Notes under the pieces: generated by a model
What the model was told of the DNA's origin: nothing
Seen by the model: only the letters and a program-made list of their open reading frames with translations
Databases searched by the model: none
Program-made: the position numbers and the translations under genes
Source: SSEF01 sp964398485
GTDB lineage: Bacteria; Patescibacteriota; Minisyncoccia; Moranbacterales; UBA1568
Length of the DNA: 39,650 nt
Assembly: GCA_964398485.1 (NCBI GenBank)
Contig: CAYNMD010000005.1
Span: 1-39,650, forward strand
Direction: 5' to 3'
Shown: piece after piece, positions 38,504 to 39,650 of the stretch
How positions within the stretch are numbered: position 1 is the first letter of the stretch
How the letters are laid out: each line of letters starts with the position of its first letter

Positions 38504-39650
38504 ATGCCTGAGGATAATATAAAAACTTTAGTGAAGATCCGAGTTATCACAATAAGTTTGTTGTTTGTAGCTTTTATAGTGGCGATGCCATCATTTGCTC
38601 TAGCTGACTGTACTTACTCAGGCTTACTCTCGTGGGGTGGCAACTGTAGTGCCATGGTCAATGAGACCGTTGCTGAGGGTGGCTACAAGAGTGTAAACAA
38701 TACCAATTCTGGTTATCAAGGGGCAACAACATATTTTTGTAAGGAAGGAAATTTTGTAAAAGTTGGAACAGATACTTGTGTAGCAGCAGGGGCTGCTACT
38801 TGTAGTAGTTCCTATCAACTTACATGGAGTGCTTTGGATAGTTCTTTTGTTTCTCGCCAATGTCAGGCTACGCTCTATGACCCTACGTTTACTAATGGAC
38901 AATCTCGAACTGTAATCAATACTCTTTCTGGAGTGATTGGTTCTGCTACCTACACCTGTACAAATGGTCAGATTGCTATTCAGGGGACGGGAACTTGTGA
39001 ACCTACCAGTGGTGGCAATGGTTCAAATCCCAATCCCAACCCTGGTCAAAATCCGGGTAATGGCTGTGCTTCCAGTACTTGCCCATCAGAGTATTGTAGT
39101 ACTCAGACTTGCGTGGATGCTTGTGGTGCGACTATTTTGGGGAGTAAAAGCTGTGGTAGTGGAGGGAGTGGTGGTGGATCAGGGACTAGTCCAATGTGTA
39201 GTAATGCTTGTGCGGCTTCCACTTGTATTGGGAGTGTTTGTATGAATAATTGTGGCCTCCCAGTCCCTGGCGTAAAGGTTTGTTCTGGTGGCGGCTGTGT
39301 CCCTAGTAATTCTTGCGCGCCTACTTGGTGTACGTTTGAATACTGTCCTGATGGGTGTGGTGGACTTATACAGGGCACCAAGAGTTGTGATGGTCAGTTG
39401 TGTGTTCCAAATAATAGCTGTATTCTGACTACCCCAGTTGGTTCATACTGTACTAATAACTGTGGTCAACAGGTTCCTGGGTCAATGCGATCAGGAGGTA
39501 GTACACCAGCTACTCCATCACTTCCTCCATCTTCTTCTGCCCCACCTACCGCAGCTAATACCTCTAGTATATCTTCTATCCCTGTAATCACCTCTCCCGT
39601 CCTCTTCCAGAATCCACTCAAATTCAATAATCCTCACGATCTCCTTACTA
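38504..39650 (+). CDS. Secreted Cys-rich repeat protein with pilin-like C-terminal start (3' partial)
   Basis: The frame is open from ATG 38504 to the window end without a stop. It begins with a signal peptide (hydrophobic ISLLFVAFIVAMPSFALA, cleavage near residue 35). Two tandem 45-46-residue units follow (bases 38645-38779 and 38861-38998), sharing the pattern C...NT.SG..G.aTY.C..G......GT.TC. After an Asn/Pro/Gly linker come four Cys-rich units of 33-44 residues (from 39065, 39197, 39296 and 39401), then a Ser/Pro/Thr stalk. The last visible residues, VLFQNPLKFNNPHDLLT, match the lead-in to the membrane domain of CPR T4SS-pilin-like proteins. It is therefore probably a stalked surface protein. 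The gene before it encodes another pilus-like protein. Confidence 0.75.
   Translation, partial: MPEDNIKTLVKIRVITISLLFVAFIVAMPSFALADCTYSGLLSWGGNCSAMVNETVAEGGYKSVNNTNSGYQGATTYFCKEGNFVKVGTDTCVAAGAATCSSSYQLTWSALDSSFVSRQCQATLYDPTFTNGQSRTVINTLSGVIGSATYTCTNGQIAIQGTGTCEPTSGGNGSNPNPNPGQNPGNGCASSTCPSEYCSTQTCVDACGATILGSKSCGSGGSGGGSGTSPMCSNACAASTCIGSVCMNNCGLPVPGVKVCSGGGCVPSNSCAPTWCTFEYCPDGCGGLIQGTKSCDGQLCVPNNSCILTTPVGSYCTNNCGQQVPGSMRSGGSTPATPSLPPSSSAPPTAANTSSISSIPVITSPVLFQNPLKFNNPHDLLT
38645..38998 (+). repeat. Tandem duplication of a 45-residue Cys-bounded domain
   Basis: Units at 38645-38779 and 38861-38998 are separated by about 27 codons. Conserved positions include the flanking Cys, NTxSG, ATY and a C-x-x-G before the last GTxTC. 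Confidence 0.65.
39065..39499 (+). repeat. Four degenerate Cys-rich repeats
   Basis: Unit starts at 39065, 39197, 39296 and 39401 share the pattern C...C...C...C...CG...G..xC. The first three have a C at the end of each unit (GSKSC, GVKVC, GTKSC); the fourth ends GSMRS, so it lacks the last Cys. Unit lengths are 44, 33, 35 and about 33 residues. Confidence 0.65.

Noticed and set aside
38624..39381. Three complete frames on both strands in the last kilobase
   Set aside because: They overlap the long partial gene from 38504, which has a signal peptide and ordered repeats; its frame is the only one with a biological pattern.
1..39650. Alternative genetic code (TGA as glycine, as in Gracilibacteria/Absconditabacteria)
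   Set aside because: TGA acts as a normal stop in several genes (for example the glycyl-radical domain gene and nrdG), and no conserved protein has in-frame TGA.
1..39650. CRISPR arrays, tRNA genes, insertion sequences or prophage
   Set aside because: I found no regularly spaced direct repeats, cloverleaf-like segments, transposase motifs or phage structural genes.

Overview
The window looks like a chromosomal segment of a candidate-phyla-radiation (Patescibacteria, Parcubacteria-like) bacterium with the standard genetic code; TGA, TAA and TAG all end genes. The inference rests on compact proteins (short RsmI, short AtpH, short RecO), scarce Shine-Dalgarno sites on the plus strand, class III ribonucleotide reductase as the only reductase seen, a eukaryote-like IleRS, single-chain GlyRS, and CPR-style surface proteins (DUF4349, DUF11-like, PilX-like with a FISUMP domain, Cys-rich protein with a pilin-like tail). 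I could not place it in a named lineage.

Layout. 1-4.2 kb: the end of a PAS-ECF sigma fusion, then nrdD, a separate small gene carrying the glycyl-radical motif, and nrdG. 4.2-7.4 kb: a transcriptional T-box riboswitch and ileS. 7.4-11 kb: a MacAB/Lol-type ABC permease, ATPase and membrane-fusion protein from one clear promoter. 11-14.9 kb: recO, a membrane-anchored surface protein and tgt. 14.9-21.9 kb: housekeeping genes on the plus strand (glyS, an M16 peptidase, rsmI, metG) separated by three short minus-strand units that encode small, mostly membrane proteins behind strong Shine-Dalgarno sites. 21.9-24.8 kb: a TatD hydrolase and three unrecognised, mostly disordered or coiled-coil proteins. 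24.8-31.3 kb: a complete F-type ATP synthase operon (atpB-E-F-H-A-x-G-D-C), where x is a 51-residue two-helix membrane protein lying between atpA and atpG. 31.3-37.3 kb: a DUF4349 protein, leuS, a DnaQ-like exonuclease, uppP and folD. 37.3 kb to the end: two envelope or pilus-like proteins, the second running off the window.

The most notable items are the class III reductase whose glycyl-radical domain is a separate 62-residue protein; the ileS T-box, which appears to combine an ultrashort Stem I with a classical intrinsic terminator; the extra membrane gene in the ATP synthase operon; and the contrast between plus-strand genes without Shine-Dalgarno sites (several apparently leaderless) and minus-strand small genes with strong ones. 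No tRNA, rRNA, CRISPR array, insertion sequence or phage gene was recognised. Apart from the annotated minus-strand genes there is no gene-free stretch longer than about 300 bases.
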